64,000 nt of DNA from Cognatishimia sp. F0-27 (GCF_020667845.1 NZ_JAFMPQ010000015.1:1-64000), one strand, 5' to 3'; numbered from the stretch's first letter, positions 16,905-25,738 are shown. Notes: generated from the sequence alone by a model not told the origin. Made by a program: numbers and translations.

Positions 16905-16918
16905 TTGTAACGATTCAA
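16905..16918. promoter_or_regulatory. Putative LacI-type operator, regulator-proximal
   Basis: TTGTAACGATTCAA, an imperfect even palindrome centred on CG. It shares TT-x-TAACG-x-TTCAA with the site at 17033-17046 and lies just upstream of the divergent LacI-family gene. The two centres are 128 bases apart, a distance that could allow looping. Confidence 0.6.
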
Positions 16919-17032
16919 CTGGGATTCGTCGACGCAGGAATTTCTGCAGTGCAGAAAATTCGCCTGAAAACAGATGGTTCATACCAATGCTGTGGAGTTC
17001 TGGCGAAAAAATAAGGTTGACTTGATGACCAA

Positions 17033-17046
17033 TTATAACGTTTCAA
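17033..17046. promoter_or_regulatory. Putative LacI-type operator, transporter-proximal
   Basis: TTATAACGTTTCAA, 45 bases before the start of the solute-binding protein gene and overlapping a -10-like TATAAC. It matches the site at 16905-16918 at 12 of 14 positions. Binding here would block transporter transcription. Confidence 0.6.
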
Positions 17047-17090
17047 TACGCTTAGTCCGAAACGGGCATCGTCAAACAGGGAGGACGACA

Positions 17091-18338
17091 ATGACCATGA
17101 TGAAAACGCTGAAGCTGACGGCCGCAGCCGTGGCTCTGACCGCAAGCACCGCTGTTGCAGAGGACGTGGAGGTTCTGCACTGGTGGACATCGGGCGGTGA
17201 AGCCGCCGCGCTGAATGTTCTCAAGGACGACCTTGCGGGCAACGACATCGGTTGGCAGGACATGCCGGTTGCCGGTGGCGGTGGAGGCAATGCCATGACC
17301 GTTCTGCGCGCCCGCGTCACGTCTGGCAACGCGCCGACAGCCGTGCAGATGCTTGGCTTCGACATTCAGGACTGGGCCGCCGAAGGCGCGCTTGCGAACC
17401 TGAATGCACTGGCCGAAGAGCAAAAGTGGAACGACGTCATTCCGGCGGCGATCCAGCGCTTCTCCACCAATGACGGCGCATGGGTTGCGGCTCCGGTCAA
17501 CGTGCACTCGACCAACTGGGTCTGGGCGAACAAGGCGCTGATGGACGAACTGGGCCTCGAACAGCCGCAAAGCTGGGACGAGCTCGTTGCCGCCATGGAA
17601 GCAGCCGAAGCTGCAGGATACACGGCTTTGGCCCATGGCGGTCAGGCGTGGCAAGACGCGACCATTTTTGATGCGGTCGCAATGGCAACCGGCGGCCCGG
17701 AGTTCTACCAGGCGGCCTTTGTCGATCTCGACGAAGAAGCGCTGGGGTCGGACACGATGAAGGAAGCGTTTGATCGCATGGCCACGCTGCGTGGCTTTGT
17801 GGATGACAACTTCTCTGGTCGCGACTGGAACCTTGCCACCGCGATGGTGATCAATGGCGAAGCGCTGTTCCAGATGATGGGCGACTGGGCCAAGGGTGAA
17901 TTCCTCAACGCGGGCAAGGTGCCGGGCCAGGATTTCGCGTGTTTCCGCTTCCCCGGAACGCAGGATCAGGTCACGTTCAACTCCGACCAGTTCGCGATGT
18001 TCAAGCAAGGCGACATGGTCTCGGGTGAGCAGTCCTACCTCGCGGAATCGATCCTGTCCCCGACCTTCCAGATCGCGTTCAACAAGGTGAAAGGGTCCGT
18101 GCCCGCGCGCACCGACCTTGACGCCTCCGAACTGGATGCCTGTGGTCAGCAGGGCTACGAGGATTTCAAGGCGGCTGCGGCCTCCGGGAACCTGTATGGC
18201 TCCATGGCGCATGGCCACGCCAACCCGGCAGCCGTGAAAAACGCGATGTATGACGTCATCACCGCGCATTTCAACGGCGAGTATGACAGCGCCGCCGCTG
18301 TCGAGGAACTGGTGACCGCGGTTCAGATCAACAAGTAA
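17091..18338 (+). CDS. Sugar ABC transporter, periplasmic solute-binding protein (family 1)
   Basis: Periplasmic receptor of a carbohydrate importer. The 415-residue precursor has a Sec signal peptide, [19 protein letters not shown] ending at AVA-ED (cleavage near residue 23). The mature protein starts with [16 protein letters not shown], the family 1 hallmark seen in glucose/mannose-type receptors, and keeps [14 protein letters not shown] and the ligand-pocket region [16 protein letters not shown] at 17079-17085 fixes the start at 17091. Longer in-frame reading from 16974 has no ribosome binding site. The next genes encode two permeases and an ATPase. A hairpin after the stop may keep this transcript more abundant than the permease part. 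Confidence 0.9.
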   Translation: MTMMKTLKLTAAAVALTASTAVAEDVEVLHWWTSGGEAAALNVLKDDLAGNDIGWQDMPVAGGGGGNAMTVLRARVTSGNAPTAVQMLGFDIQDWAAEGALANLNALAEEQKWNDVIPAAIQRFSTNDGAWVAAPVNVHSTNWVWANKALMDELGLEQPQSWDELVAAMEAAEAAGYTALAHGGQAWQDATIFDAVAMATGGPEFYQAAFVDLDEEALGSDTMKEAFDRMATLRGFVDDNFSGRDWNLATAMVINGEALFQMMGDWAKGEFLNAGKVPGQDFACFRFPGTQDQVTFNSDQFAMFKQGDMVSGEQSYLAESILSPTFQIAFNKVKGSVPARTDLDASELDACGQQGYEDFKAAAASGNLYGSMAHGHANPAAVKNAMYDVITAHFNGEYDSAAAVEELVTAVQINK

Positions 18339-18346
18339 GCCGGATC

Positions 18347-18369
18347 GGGCGTCCCTTCCCGGGGCGCCC
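18347..18369 (+). terminator. Intercistronic hairpin after solute-binding protein gene
   Basis: GGGCGTCCC, loop TTCCC, GGGGCGCCC gives a 9-pair stem with one G-U pair, 9 bases after the stop. No U-tract follows, so it is more likely an mRNA-stabilising or partial-termination element, as known between malE and malF in enteric bacteria. Confidence 0.6.
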
Positions 18370-18473
18370 GCGACGCCTCTACTCTATCATTGGCCCGGAG
18401 CGGTTTGTCTCGTCCCGGTCGCCAGCGCCGTCTCCCGCACTTGTCCCCAGCGCTCCCGCCAAGGAGAATCCTC

Positions 18474-19376
18474 ATGTCCATGACCGACATGGGCGGCCGC
18501 CCCGGTTTTGCCGACCGACTGCGCGATGCCTTGCCCAAACTCGTCCTGAGCCCCTCGGTCGCAATCGTCGCGATCTTCGTTTACGGTTTCATCTTTTTCA
18601 CCCTCTATCTGTCGTTTACCGACAGCCGTATCTTGCCGTCTTTCGGTTGGGTCGGGTGGCAGAATTATGAAAACCTGTTCCGCATTCGCGCGTGGGACAC
18701 GGCCGTCACCAACCTGATCATCTTCGGTTCGCTCTATATCATCATTTGCTGTGCGCTGGGCTTGTTGCTGGCGATCCTTCTGGATCAGAAGATCCGTGCC
18801 GAAGGCTTCATCCGCACGATCTACCTCTACCCGATGGCGCTGTCCTTCATCGTGACTGGCGTCGCGTGGAAATGGTTCCTCGATCCGGGCATCGGTCTTG
18901 AGGCCGTGGTGCAGGGATGGGGCTGGGAAAGCTTCGAATTTAACTGGATCAAGGACGGCGACATGGCGATCTACACCATCGTCATCGCGGCAGTCTGGCA
19001 AACCTCCGGCTTTGTCATGGCGATGTTTCTGGCGGGGCTGCGCGGCATCGACAGCGAAATGCTCAAGGCCGCCCAGATCGACGGCGCCTCCACCCTGGCG
19101 CTCTACCGTCGTATCGTGATCCCGCAACTGCGCCCCGCGTTCATGTCGGCCTTCGTGGTGCTCGCGCATATGGCGATCAAGAGCTACGACCTGGTGATCG
19201 CGCTGACCAATGGCGGCCCCGGCACGGCGACGGAAGTGCCCGCAACCTTCATGTATTCCTACACCTTCACCCGGAACCAGATGGGCATCGGTGCGGCCTC
19301 CGCCGTGATCATGCTGATGACAATCGCAGCGATCATCGTGCCGTATCTGTGGTCCGAATTGCGGGAGAAGAAGTGA
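18474..19376 (+). CDS. Sugar ABC transporter permease (MalF/UgpA-like)
   Basis: Inner-membrane permease of about 300 residues with six predicted transmembrane segments; the first is near 30-52 (IVAIFVYGFIFFTLYLS). The cytoplasmic EAA loop is seen as EMLKAAQIDGASTLALYRRI followed by VIPQLRP, which docks the ATPase. AAGGAG at 18461-18466 supports the ATG at 18474. The stop overlaps the next permease start by one base (TGATG). The partner proteins are the upstream receptor and the downstream permease and ATPase. Substrate is set by the receptor and is probably a mono- or disaccharide. Confidence 0.92.
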   Translation: MSMTDMGGRPGFADRLRDALPKLVLSPSVAIVAIFVYGFIFFTLYLSFTDSRILPSFGWVGWQNYENLFRIRAWDTAVTNLIIFGSLYIIICCALGLLLAILLDQKIRAEGFIRTIYLYPMALSFIVTGVAWKWFLDPGIGLEAVVQGWGWESFEFNWIKDGDMAIYTIVIAAVWQTSGFVMAMFLAGLRGIDSEMLKAAQIDGASTLALYRRIVIPQLRPAFMSAFVVLAHMAIKSYDLVIALTNGGPGTATEVPATFMYSYTFTRNQMGIGAASAVIMLMTIAAIIVPYLWSELREKK

Positions 19377-20284
19377 TGGCCAATACGTCCACGAACCCTT
19401 CCGCTGCGGTTGGTCGCACCAAGGCGTCGAGCCTGTCTGCTGCCGTGCCGCGGATCATTCTCTACACGGTGCTCGTGCTTTTCTGTATCTACTACCTGCT
19501 GCCGCTCTACGTTATGGTGGTCAATTCGCTCAAGCCGCTCGAAGAGATCACGGCGGGTGGCATGATGGCCTTGCCCAACGAATGGACCATCGCCCCCTGG
19601 GGGTCTGCGTGGTCCACGGCCCAGATCGGTGTCGATGCGACGGGGCTACGGCCGTATTTCGTGAACTCGCTGGTGATGGTCATTCCGGCCGTTGCGCTTT
19701 CGACGATCCTTGGGGCGCTCAATGGCTACGTGCTGACCAAATGGGCCTTCCGCGGGTCGACCCTGCTCTTTGGCCTCCTGCTTTTCGGGTGTTTCATTCC
19801 GTTCCAGATGGTCTTGATCCCGATGGCACGTATCCTCGGTCTGACGGGGTTGGCGGGGTCGGTGCCGGGGCTGGTCTTTGTGCATCTGGTTTATGGGATC
19901 GGCTTCTCGACGCTGTATTTCCGCAACTACTACGCCGCCTTCCCGACGGAGCTTGTGCGCGCGGCTCAAATCGATGGGGCAGGGTTCTTCACGATCTTCT
20001 GGCGAATTCTGTTGCCCTCGTCCGGTCCGATCGCCGTGGTCTGCATCATCTGGCAATTCACCAATATCTGGAACGACTTCCTCTTTGGTGCGAGTTTCTC
20101 GGATTTCGACAGCCAGCCGATGACCGTTGCGCTGAACAACTTGGTGCAAAGCTCGACGGGCGTAAAAGAATACAACGTGCATTTCGCTGGGGCGATCATG
20201 GCGGCGTTGCCGACGCTGCTCGTTTATATCGTGGCCGGTCGCTATTTCGTGCGCGGCCTGATGGCCGGGAGCGTAAAGGGATGA
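19376..20284 (+). CDS. Sugar ABC transporter permease (MalG/UgpE-like)
   Basis: Second permease of the importer, 302 residues, with six predicted membrane spans, the first near 26-47 (ILYTVLVLFCIYYLLPLYV). The 'NSLKPLEEITAGG' segment after the first span and the EAA loop ELVRAAQIDGAGFFTIFWRI are typical of the MalG-type half. It overlaps the first permease by one base. Its ATGA stop region opens a further small frame that carries a tandem repeat before the ATPase gene, which is an unusual interruption in such operons. Confidence 0.92.
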   Translation: MANTSTNPSAAVGRTKASSLSAAVPRIILYTVLVLFCIYYLLPLYVMVVNSLKPLEEITAGGMMALPNEWTIAPWGSAWSTAQIGVDATGLRPYFVNSLVMVIPAVALSTILGALNGYVLTKWAFRGSTLLFGLLLFGCFIPFQMVLIPMARILGLTGLAGSVPGLVFVHLVYGIGFSTLYFRNYYAAFPTELVRAAQIDGAGFFTIFWRILLPSSGPIAVVCIIWQFTNIWNDFLFGASFSDFDSQPMTVALNNLVQSSTGVKEYNVHFAGAIMAALPTLLVYIVAGRYFVRGLMAGSVKG

Positions 20285-20625
20285 GCCGCGGTTTTGCGCA
20301 GCAAAATGAAAGCTGCCAGTGGCAGGTTTCAAGTGGCGAACGCGCCGGAGGCGTCCGCGGTTTTGCGCAGCAAAATGAAAGCTGCCAGTGGCAGGTTTCA
20401 AGTGGCGAACGCGCCGGAGGCGTCCGCGGTTTTGCGCAACTGGACGCTCAGACCAAGACACACACGCCTGCCAATAAATGTGCCCGCCCGGTGGGAACCG
20501 CCGGGCCGCGCCGACCCGCCCCCACCGGGGCGGCGCGATTGCGCCACCCCGACGGGCCGGTCGCGGCCCATTTCATCAAGACCACGTTCCGCGCCGAAGT
20601 GGCGCCGCAGAAACAGGGAGCCTGA
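20281..20625 (+). CDS. Possible small ORF spanning a 69-bp tandem repeat (doubtful)
   Basis: A 114-codon frame starts at an ATG overlapping the permease stop (ATGA) and ends three bases before the ATPase start. It contains two perfect copies of a 23-residue unit (starting RGFAQQNESCQW and ending GERAGGV) because the repeat length is a multiple of three. The remainder is low-complexity, rich in Pro, Arg and Ala, with no family resemblance. The open frame may simply reflect GC-rich repeat DNA. Translation could still matter for coupling to the ATPase gene. Confidence 0.25.
   Translation: MSRGFAQQNESCQWQVSSGERAGGVRGFAQQNESCQWQVSSGERAGGVRGFAQLDAQTKTHTPANKCARPVGTAGPRRPAPTGAARLRHPDGPVAAHFIKTTFRAEVAPQKQGA
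20287..20438 (+). repeat. Perfect 69-bp tandem repeat, two copies plus 14 bp
   Basis: Unit 1 is 20287-20355, unit 2 is 20356-20424, and the first 14 bases of a third unit are at 20425-20438. Each unit contains an internal hairpin: GAAAGCTGCC, loop AGT, GGCAGGTTTC, a 10-position stem with one mismatch. Absolute identity between the copies indicates recent duplication. The hairpin-bearing unit looks like an interspersed palindromic element of the REP type placed between permease and ATPase genes. Confidence 0.95.
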
Positions 20626-20628
20626 GAC

Positions 20629-21732
20629 ATGGGTTTTCTCGATATCAAGCAAGCCACGAAATCCTACGGTCCCGTCAAGGTCCTGCACGAGACGGACATC
20701 TCGGTAGAAGAAGGCGAGTTTCTGGTCCTTGTTGGCCCCTCGGGTTGTGGCAAATCGACCTTGCTCAACATGATCGCGGGGCTGGAAGAGGTCACGACCG
20801 GTGACATCTCCATCAAGGGTCGGTCCATGAACAACGTCAAACCGGCCGAGCGGAACATCGCGATGGTGTTCCAGAGCTATGCGCTCTACCCGAACATGAC
20901 CGTGAAGGGGAACATCTCCTTCGGGATGGAAATGCAGGGCGTTCCGAAGCCGGAACGGGAGAAGAAAATCGCGCAGGTGGCCGACCTTCTTCAGATCGGT
21001 CAGCTTCTGGACCGCAAGCCCGGACAGCTTTCCGGCGGGCAGCGGCAGAGGGTTGCCATGGGGCGGGCGCTGACCCGCGAGCCAGACGTGTTCCTTTTTG
21101 ACGAACCGCTCTCCAATCTCGACGCCAAGCTGCGCGTCGACATGCGCACGGAGATCAAGAAGCTGCACCAGAAGCTGGGCACCACGATTGTCTATGTCAC
21201 CCACGACCAGATCGAGGCCCTGACGCTCTCCACCCGCATCGCGGTGATGTATGGCGGCTATGTTCAACAGCTTGGAACGCCCAAGGAGATCTATGACAAC
21301 CCGGCCAACATGTTTGTGGCCGGATTCATGGGGTCGCCCTCCATGAATCTCTTTGCCGCGAAGGTCGTTTCGGAAAACGGCCGCACCGCTGTCGAGATCG
21401 CTCTGGCTGATGGTCAAAAGGCAACAATCCCCTTTGACAAGGTTCAAGGGCAGGAGGGCCGCGATGTCATTCTCGGAATCCGTCCCGAGGCAATCACCGA
21501 CCGCGACGGTGCGGACCGCAACAGCCAAAACGTTCATGTTGTCGAAGCCCGGGTCGAGATTACCGAGCCCGCAGGATCGGACACCTTCGTGGTGCTTCAG
21601 ATGGGCGGCAAGGATGTGACCGGCCGGTTCCGCGCGGATGTGGATGTCAGCGCGGGCGACCGTTTCCCGTTTGCCTTCAACATGGACAAGGCTGTTGCGT
21701 TCGACCCCAAAACCGAAGAGCGCGTCGCCTGA
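20629..21732 (+). CDS. Sugar ABC transporter ATP-binding protein (UgpC/MalK-like)
   Basis: ATPase that powers the carbohydrate importer encoded upstream. The 367-residue product has Walker A GPSGCGKST near 37-45, Q-loop VFQSYALYPNMTV near 82-94, the LSGGQRQRVAMGRAL signature near 134-148, Walker B VFLFDEPLSNLDAK near 153-166 and the H-loop His in YVTHDQIEA. A C-terminal OB/TOBE regulatory domain follows from about 240. GGGAG precedes the ATG by about 12 bases. It is separated from the permease gene by a 344-base region with a tandem repeat. The GMC oxidoreductase gene follows one base after its stop. Confidence 0.93.
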   Translation: MGFLDIKQATKSYGPVKVLHETDISVEEGEFLVLVGPSGCGKSTLLNMIAGLEEVTTGDISIKGRSMNNVKPAERNIAMVFQSYALYPNMTVKGNISFGMEMQGVPKPEREKKIAQVADLLQIGQLLDRKPGQLSGGQRQRVAMGRALTREPDVFLFDEPLSNLDAKLRVDMRTEIKKLHQKLGTTIVYVTHDQIEALTLSTRIAVMYGGYVQQLGTPKEIYDNPANMFVAGFMGSPSMNLFAAKVVSENGRTAVEIALADGQKATIPFDKVQGQEGRDVILGIRPEAITDRDGADRNSQNVHVVEARVEITEPAGSDTFVVLQMGGKDVTGRFRADVDVSAGDRFPFAFNMDKAVAFDPKTEERVA

Positions 21733-21733
21733 C

Positions 21734-23212
21734 ATGACCCGCGCGGAGCCTGATATCGTGATCATCGGATCCGGCATCGGCGGCGCCACCGTTGCCGCAG
21801 GCCTCGCCGATACCGGCGCGCGCATCGTGATCCTTGAGCGGGGCTATCGCATTCCGGATGACGCACCCGCGCGGGACCCCTGGCGCATCTATACCAATTC
21901 CGCGTTCCGTTCCGAAGAGACATGGCTCGACGCCGATGACCAACCGTTCGAGCCGGGCAATTACTACAATGTCGGCGGCAACTCGAAGCTCTATGGCGCG
22001 GTCCTTATTCGCTATCGCGCCGAAGACTTTGCCGAGATGCACCATGCGGAGGGGATCTCGCCGGCATGGCCGTTCGGGTATGACGTGCTGGCGCCGTGGT
22101 ATGACCGGGCAGAGGCCTTGTTCAGGGTGCGTGGCACACGCGACGACCCGACCGAACCGCCGCATGGTCCTTACCCGTTTGCGCCGGTGCCCGACGAACC
22201 GGCCATCGCGCAAGTGCGCGCGCGCCTAAACCGGGCCGGTGTCACCGCCTTCACCCTTCCGCTTGGCGTCGATATCGATCGGTGGCTTGCCGCCGGGTCT
22301 ACGGGGTGGGACGGATACCCCGACACGCGCTGCGGGAAAATGGATGCGGAGACCTGTTCTTTGGCCTTCGCTTTGGAACGTGCCAATGTTTGTCTTGAGG
22401 AAGGGGCGGAGGTGCTTTCGCTCAATATCGGCACGGACAATCGCCGCGTGGCCGAGGTGGTCTATCGCCAGAACGGAGAAACCCGCATATTGCGACCCGG
22501 CACCGTGATCCTGGCCGCTGGCGCGGTGCAATCGGCGGCGTTGCTGCTGCGCTCCGGCATCGCGAACAGCGCGGATCAGGTCGGTCGCTGCTTCATGAAC
22601 CACAATGCCTCGGCGCTGATCGCGATTGATCCGCGGTTCCGCAACGATGCGGTCTACCAAAAGACTTTCGGGATCAATGACTGGTATCTGGGGGACGGGG
22701 CCGGTGGCCCGCCGCTCGGCAATGTGCAGGCGCTTGGCCGCGTAACGCCCGATATTCTCAAGATCCAGGTGCCGCAGTTGCCCCGCCCGGTCGCGCGCTG
22801 GATCTCGCATCACGCCGTCGATCTATATGCCATCTCCGAGGATCTGCCCGATCCGGACAGCCGCGTGACGGTGCGTGGCGGCAAAATCAAGCTGGCCTGG
22901 CGGCGTTCCAACATGGCGGCGCACCGGGCGCTGGTCTCGAAAACCAAGGCCACCATGCGGCGCGCCGGCTTCCCCATAGTGCTCTCCCGGCTCTTCGACG
23001 GGCGCGTGCCCTCACATCAATGCGGCACCTGCCGGATGGGGGACGACCCCGCACGGTCCGTGATCGACCCTGACGGACGGAGCTGGGATCATCCCAACCT
23101 CTGGATCACCGACGCCGCCGCCTTGCCCACATCGGCCGCTGTGAACCCGGCCCTGACTGTTGCCGCGCTGGCCCTGCGCGCGGCGGATACGATCGCAAAG
23201 GAGCTCCCATGA
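21734..23212 (+). CDS. GMC-family FAD-dependent oxidoreductase (first)
   Basis: Oxidises an alcohol group of a sugar or polyol. The 492-residue protein begins MTRAEPDIVIIGSGIGGATV with the FAD dinucleotide-binding G-x-G-x-x-G, followed by ILERG. NVGGNSKLYGAVLIRYR near 85-100 is the GMC substrate/FAD loop. The C-terminal region carries the active-site His in PSHQCGTCRMGDDP and WITDAAALPTSAAVNP, with the family Asn. It is closer to the pyranose oxidase and gluconate 2-dehydrogenase large subunit branch than to choline dehydrogenase. No signal peptide is seen. It starts one base after the ATPase stop and overlaps the next gene by four bases, so it belongs to the transporter operon and probably acts on the imported sugar. 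Confidence 0.85.
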   Translation: MTRAEPDIVIIGSGIGGATVAAGLADTGARIVILERGYRIPDDAPARDPWRIYTNSAFRSEETWLDADDQPFEPGNYYNVGGNSKLYGAVLIRYRAEDFAEMHHAEGISPAWPFGYDVLAPWYDRAEALFRVRGTRDDPTEPPHGPYPFAPVPDEPAIAQVRARLNRAGVTAFTLPLGVDIDRWLAAGSTGWDGYPDTRCGKMDAETCSLAFALERANVCLEEGAEVLSLNIGTDNRRVAEVVYRQNGETRILRPGTVILAAGAVQSAALLLRSGIANSADQVGRCFMNHNASALIAIDPRFRNDAVYQKTFGINDWYLGDGAGGPPLGNVQALGRVTPDILKIQVPQLPRPVARWISHHAVDLYAISEDLPDPDSRVTVRGGKIKLAWRRSNMAAHRALVSKTKATMRRAGFPIVLSRLFDGRVPSHQCGTCRMGDDPARSVIDPDGRSWDHPNLWITDAAALPTSAAVNPALTVAALALRAADTIAKELP

Positions 23213-23967
23213 CGCCTCTTGCCCTCATCACCGGCGGTCAACGCGGCATCGGGCTGGGCATCGCCCGTGCCTTGGCAGAACAGGGTTTTGCAATCGCCCT
23301 TGCCTCTGAATGTGCGCCCAACGACCCCGATGTCGTCGCAGCCTTGTCCGAGTTGGGCGGCGCGGCCCGGTTCTATCGTCACGACTTGCGACAGATCGAG
23401 GCCTGTGCCGGTCTGCTTGACGCCGTCGAAGCACAACAGGGCCCTGTGACATCCTTCATTTCCAATGCGGGCGTGGCACCGCTGAAGCGTGTGGACTTGC
23501 TGGATACGCAGGCAGAAAGCTTCGATTTCGTGATGGCTATCAATCTGCGTGGCGGCTTTTTCCTCGCGCAGGAAGTTGCGCGGCGCATGGTGCGCGCGCC
23601 CTCGGACGATCCGCGCAGCATGGTCTTCATTACCTCGGTTTCGGCGGAGATGGTCACCACCGACCGTTCGGACTACTGCATGTCCAAAGCGGCAGGGTCG
23701 ATGATGGCCCAGCTCTTTGCCGCGCGGCTTGCGGCGGACGGGGTGAGCGTGTTCGAGGTCCGCCCCGGGATCATCCAGACCGCAATGACCGCTGCGGTGC
23801 GCGAGAAATATGATGCGCGCATTGCCGACGGCCTCATTCCCGCACGGCGCTGGGGCTTTGCCGACGATGTGGGGCGGATGGTGGTGCCGCTGGTCACCGG
23901 GCAGATGGCCTATGCCACGGGGTCGGTGCTTGCCGTGGATGGCGGATTGTCCATCCCACGGCTCTGA
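23209..23967 (+). CDS. Short-chain dehydrogenase/reductase (classical SDR)
   Basis: The 252-residue protein has the classical SDR motifs: TGGQRGIGLGIA near residues 9-20 for NAD(P), NAG in ISNAGVAPL, catalytic Ser in VFITSVSAEM, and Tyr/Lys in DYCMSKAA. The C-terminal VDGG is conserved. It resembles 3-ketoacyl-ACP-reductase-like sugar dehydrogenases; annotation by name alone would call it FabG-like, but it lies in a sugar operon. The start overlaps the upstream GMC gene (ATGA). It may interconvert a keto group made by either GMC enzyme. Confidence 0.88.
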   Translation: MTPLALITGGQRGIGLGIARALAEQGFAIALASECAPNDPDVVAALSELGGAARFYRHDLRQIEACAGLLDAVEAQQGPVTSFISNAGVAPLKRVDLLDTQAESFDFVMAINLRGGFFLAQEVARRMVRAPSDDPRSMVFITSVSAEMVTTDRSDYCMSKAAGSMMAQLFAARLAADGVSVFEVRPGIIQTAMTAAVREKYDARIADGLIPARRWGFADDVGRMVVPLVTGQMAYATGSVLAVDGGLSIPRL

Positions 23968-23983
23968 AAGAGGAAACAGGTCC

Positions 23984-25576
23984 ATGCAAAAAGGCTATGA
24001 TTTCATCGTGATCGGAGGCGGTAGCGCCGGCTGCACCATTGCGGCACGGCTTGCCGAGGACCCGAAAGTCGAGGTTCTTCTGCTGGAGGCCGGCGGGCGC
24101 GACCGTCATCCCTTTTACCATCTGCCTGCGGGGTTCGCGAAGATGACGAAGGGCATCGGCTCCTGGGGGTGGTCGACCGTGCCACAGCGGCACATGCAGG
24201 GCCGCGTGTTCAATTACACGCAGGCAAAGGTGATCGGCGGGGGCTCCGCGATCAACGCGCAGATATACACCCGTGGTGCAGCGCAGGATTATGACGGCTG
24301 GCGGCAAAAGGGCTGCGAGGGGTGGAGCTACGAGGATGTCTTGCCCTATTTCCGCAAGTCGGAAGACAATGACAGCCATGACAACCGGTATCACGCCAAG
24401 GGCGGCCCGCTTGGTGTGTCCCAGCCGCGCGCGCCCCTGCCCATCTGTGATGCCTATTTCGAAGCGGCCGCCACGCTTGGCATCCCGCGTAACATGGACA
24501 TGACCGGCGAAAAACAGGATGGCGTCGGGTATTATCAACTCACCCAACGCAATGCACGGCGCTCCTCAGCGGCCATGGCCTTTCTCGCGCCAAATCTGTG
24601 GCGCTCCAACCTGACGTTGAAAACCGGGGCGCAAGTCCGGCGGATTATCTTGCGCAAGGGCCGTGCCATGGGTGTCGAGCTGATGGATGGAACGCGGCTC
24701 GCGGCGCTCTGCGAAGTTGTGTTGTCGTCTGGCGCGATCGGATCTCCACGCCTGCTCCAGCTGTCGGGGATTGGCCCGGCAGATCATCTGAACGCTCTGG
24801 GAATTCCGGTGGCATTGGATCAGCCTGAGATTGGTGCCAATCTTCAGGACCATCTCGATCTCTATTGCATTTGCGAGGTGTCCGGACCGCACACCTATGA
24901 CCGGTTTGCAAAGCCGCACCTCTCTGTATTGGCCGGCATGCAATACTTGCTGAACCGGACGGGGCCGGTGGCCTCGTCGCTTTTTGAAACCGGGGGGTTC
25001 TGGTATGCCGACCCAAGTGCGCGCTCACCGGATATCCAGTTTCACCTTGGTCTCGGGACCGGGATCGAAAAGGGGGTGGAGGCGATGCCGCAAGGCGGGG
25101 TGACGCTCAATTCGTGTTACTTGCGGCCGCGCTCGCGCGGAACGGTGCGGCTTGCGTCAGCCGACCCCCGCGCAGCGCCCCTGATCGACCCGAATTATCT
25201 CAGCGATCCAAAGGATCGGGAGTTGAGTATCGAAGGGCTGAAGCTGACGCAGGCAATCCTGAACGCTGATCCCCTCAAACCGTTCATCAAGGCAGAGCGC
25301 CTTCCCGGGCCATCGGTCAAAACCGATGCTGACTATTTCGATTTCATTTGTGAGCATTCCAAGACGTCGCATCACTGCGCGGGGACCGTGCGGATGGGAG
25401 GGGACGCGGCGGCGCCGCTCGATCCGGATTTGACTCTGCGTGGGATTGAGTCGCTTCGTGTGGCGGACGCATCGATCATGCCCGATGTTGTCTCTTCCAA
25501 CACCAATGCCGCCGCGATCATGATTGGCGAGAAAGCCGCGGACATGATCAAGGCGGATTACGGCATTTCGCGATGA
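23984..25576 (+). CDS. GMC-family FAD-dependent oxidoreductase (second, choline dehydrogenase-like)
   Basis: The 530-residue protein starts MQKGYDFIVIGGGSAGCTIA with the FAD-binding glycine motif and LLLEAGG. The GMC signature 1 region is YTQAKVIGGGSAINAQIYTR near 75-94. Signature 2 is near 245 (SSGAIGSPRLLQLSGIG). The active-site His-His region SHHCAGTVRMG near 460 and NTNAAAIMIGEKAADMI at the end complete the family pattern. AGAGGAAA fixes the start at 23984. Unlike the first GMC gene this one belongs to the BetA/alcohol dehydrogenase branch. The substrate is unknown; two different GMC enzymes in one operon suggest stepwise oxidation. Confidence 0.88.
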   Translation: MQKGYDFIVIGGGSAGCTIAARLAEDPKVEVLLLEAGGRDRHPFYHLPAGFAKMTKGIGSWGWSTVPQRHMQGRVFNYTQAKVIGGGSAINAQIYTRGAAQDYDGWRQKGCEGWSYEDVLPYFRKSEDNDSHDNRYHAKGGPLGVSQPRAPLPICDAYFEAAATLGIPRNMDMTGEKQDGVGYYQLTQRNARRSSAAMAFLAPNLWRSNLTLKTGAQVRRIILRKGRAMGVELMDGTRLAALCEVVLSSGAIGSPRLLQLSGIGPADHLNALGIPVALDQPEIGANLQDHLDLYCICEVSGPHTYDRFAKPHLSVLAGMQYLLNRTGPVASSLFETGGFWYADPSARSPDIQFHLGLGTGIEKGVEAMPQGGVTLNSCYLRPRSRGTVRLASADPRAAPLIDPNYLSDPKDRELSIEGLKLTQAILNADPLKPFIKAERLPGPSVKTDADYFDFICEHSKTSHHCAGTVRMGGDAAAPLDPDLTLRGIESLRVADASIMPDVVSSNTNAAAIMIGEKAADMIKADYGISR

Positions 25577-25738
25577 TCCGCGCGGGTCCAAACCGTGTCT
25601 GTGCCATGGTCGCATGCCACCGGGGTGTGCGGCATATGCCGCGACCGGCGGATTTTGGACCGCCCCCCCCCGCAATCCGCAGCGATCAGGGTGCCTGCCC
25701 ATGCCTGACCGAACGCCTGACCGAACGAAGGAAAAGAG

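Noticed and set aside
20287-20438. Tandem repeat considered as a CRISPR array
   Set aside because: Only two adjacent identical 69-bp units with no spacers and no cas genes nearby.
25585-25661. Inverted repeat GGTCCAAA and TTTGGACC between the GMC and Dabb genes
   Set aside because: Arms of eight bases with a spacer of more than 60 bases are weak evidence for an operator or terminator; no U-tract follows.
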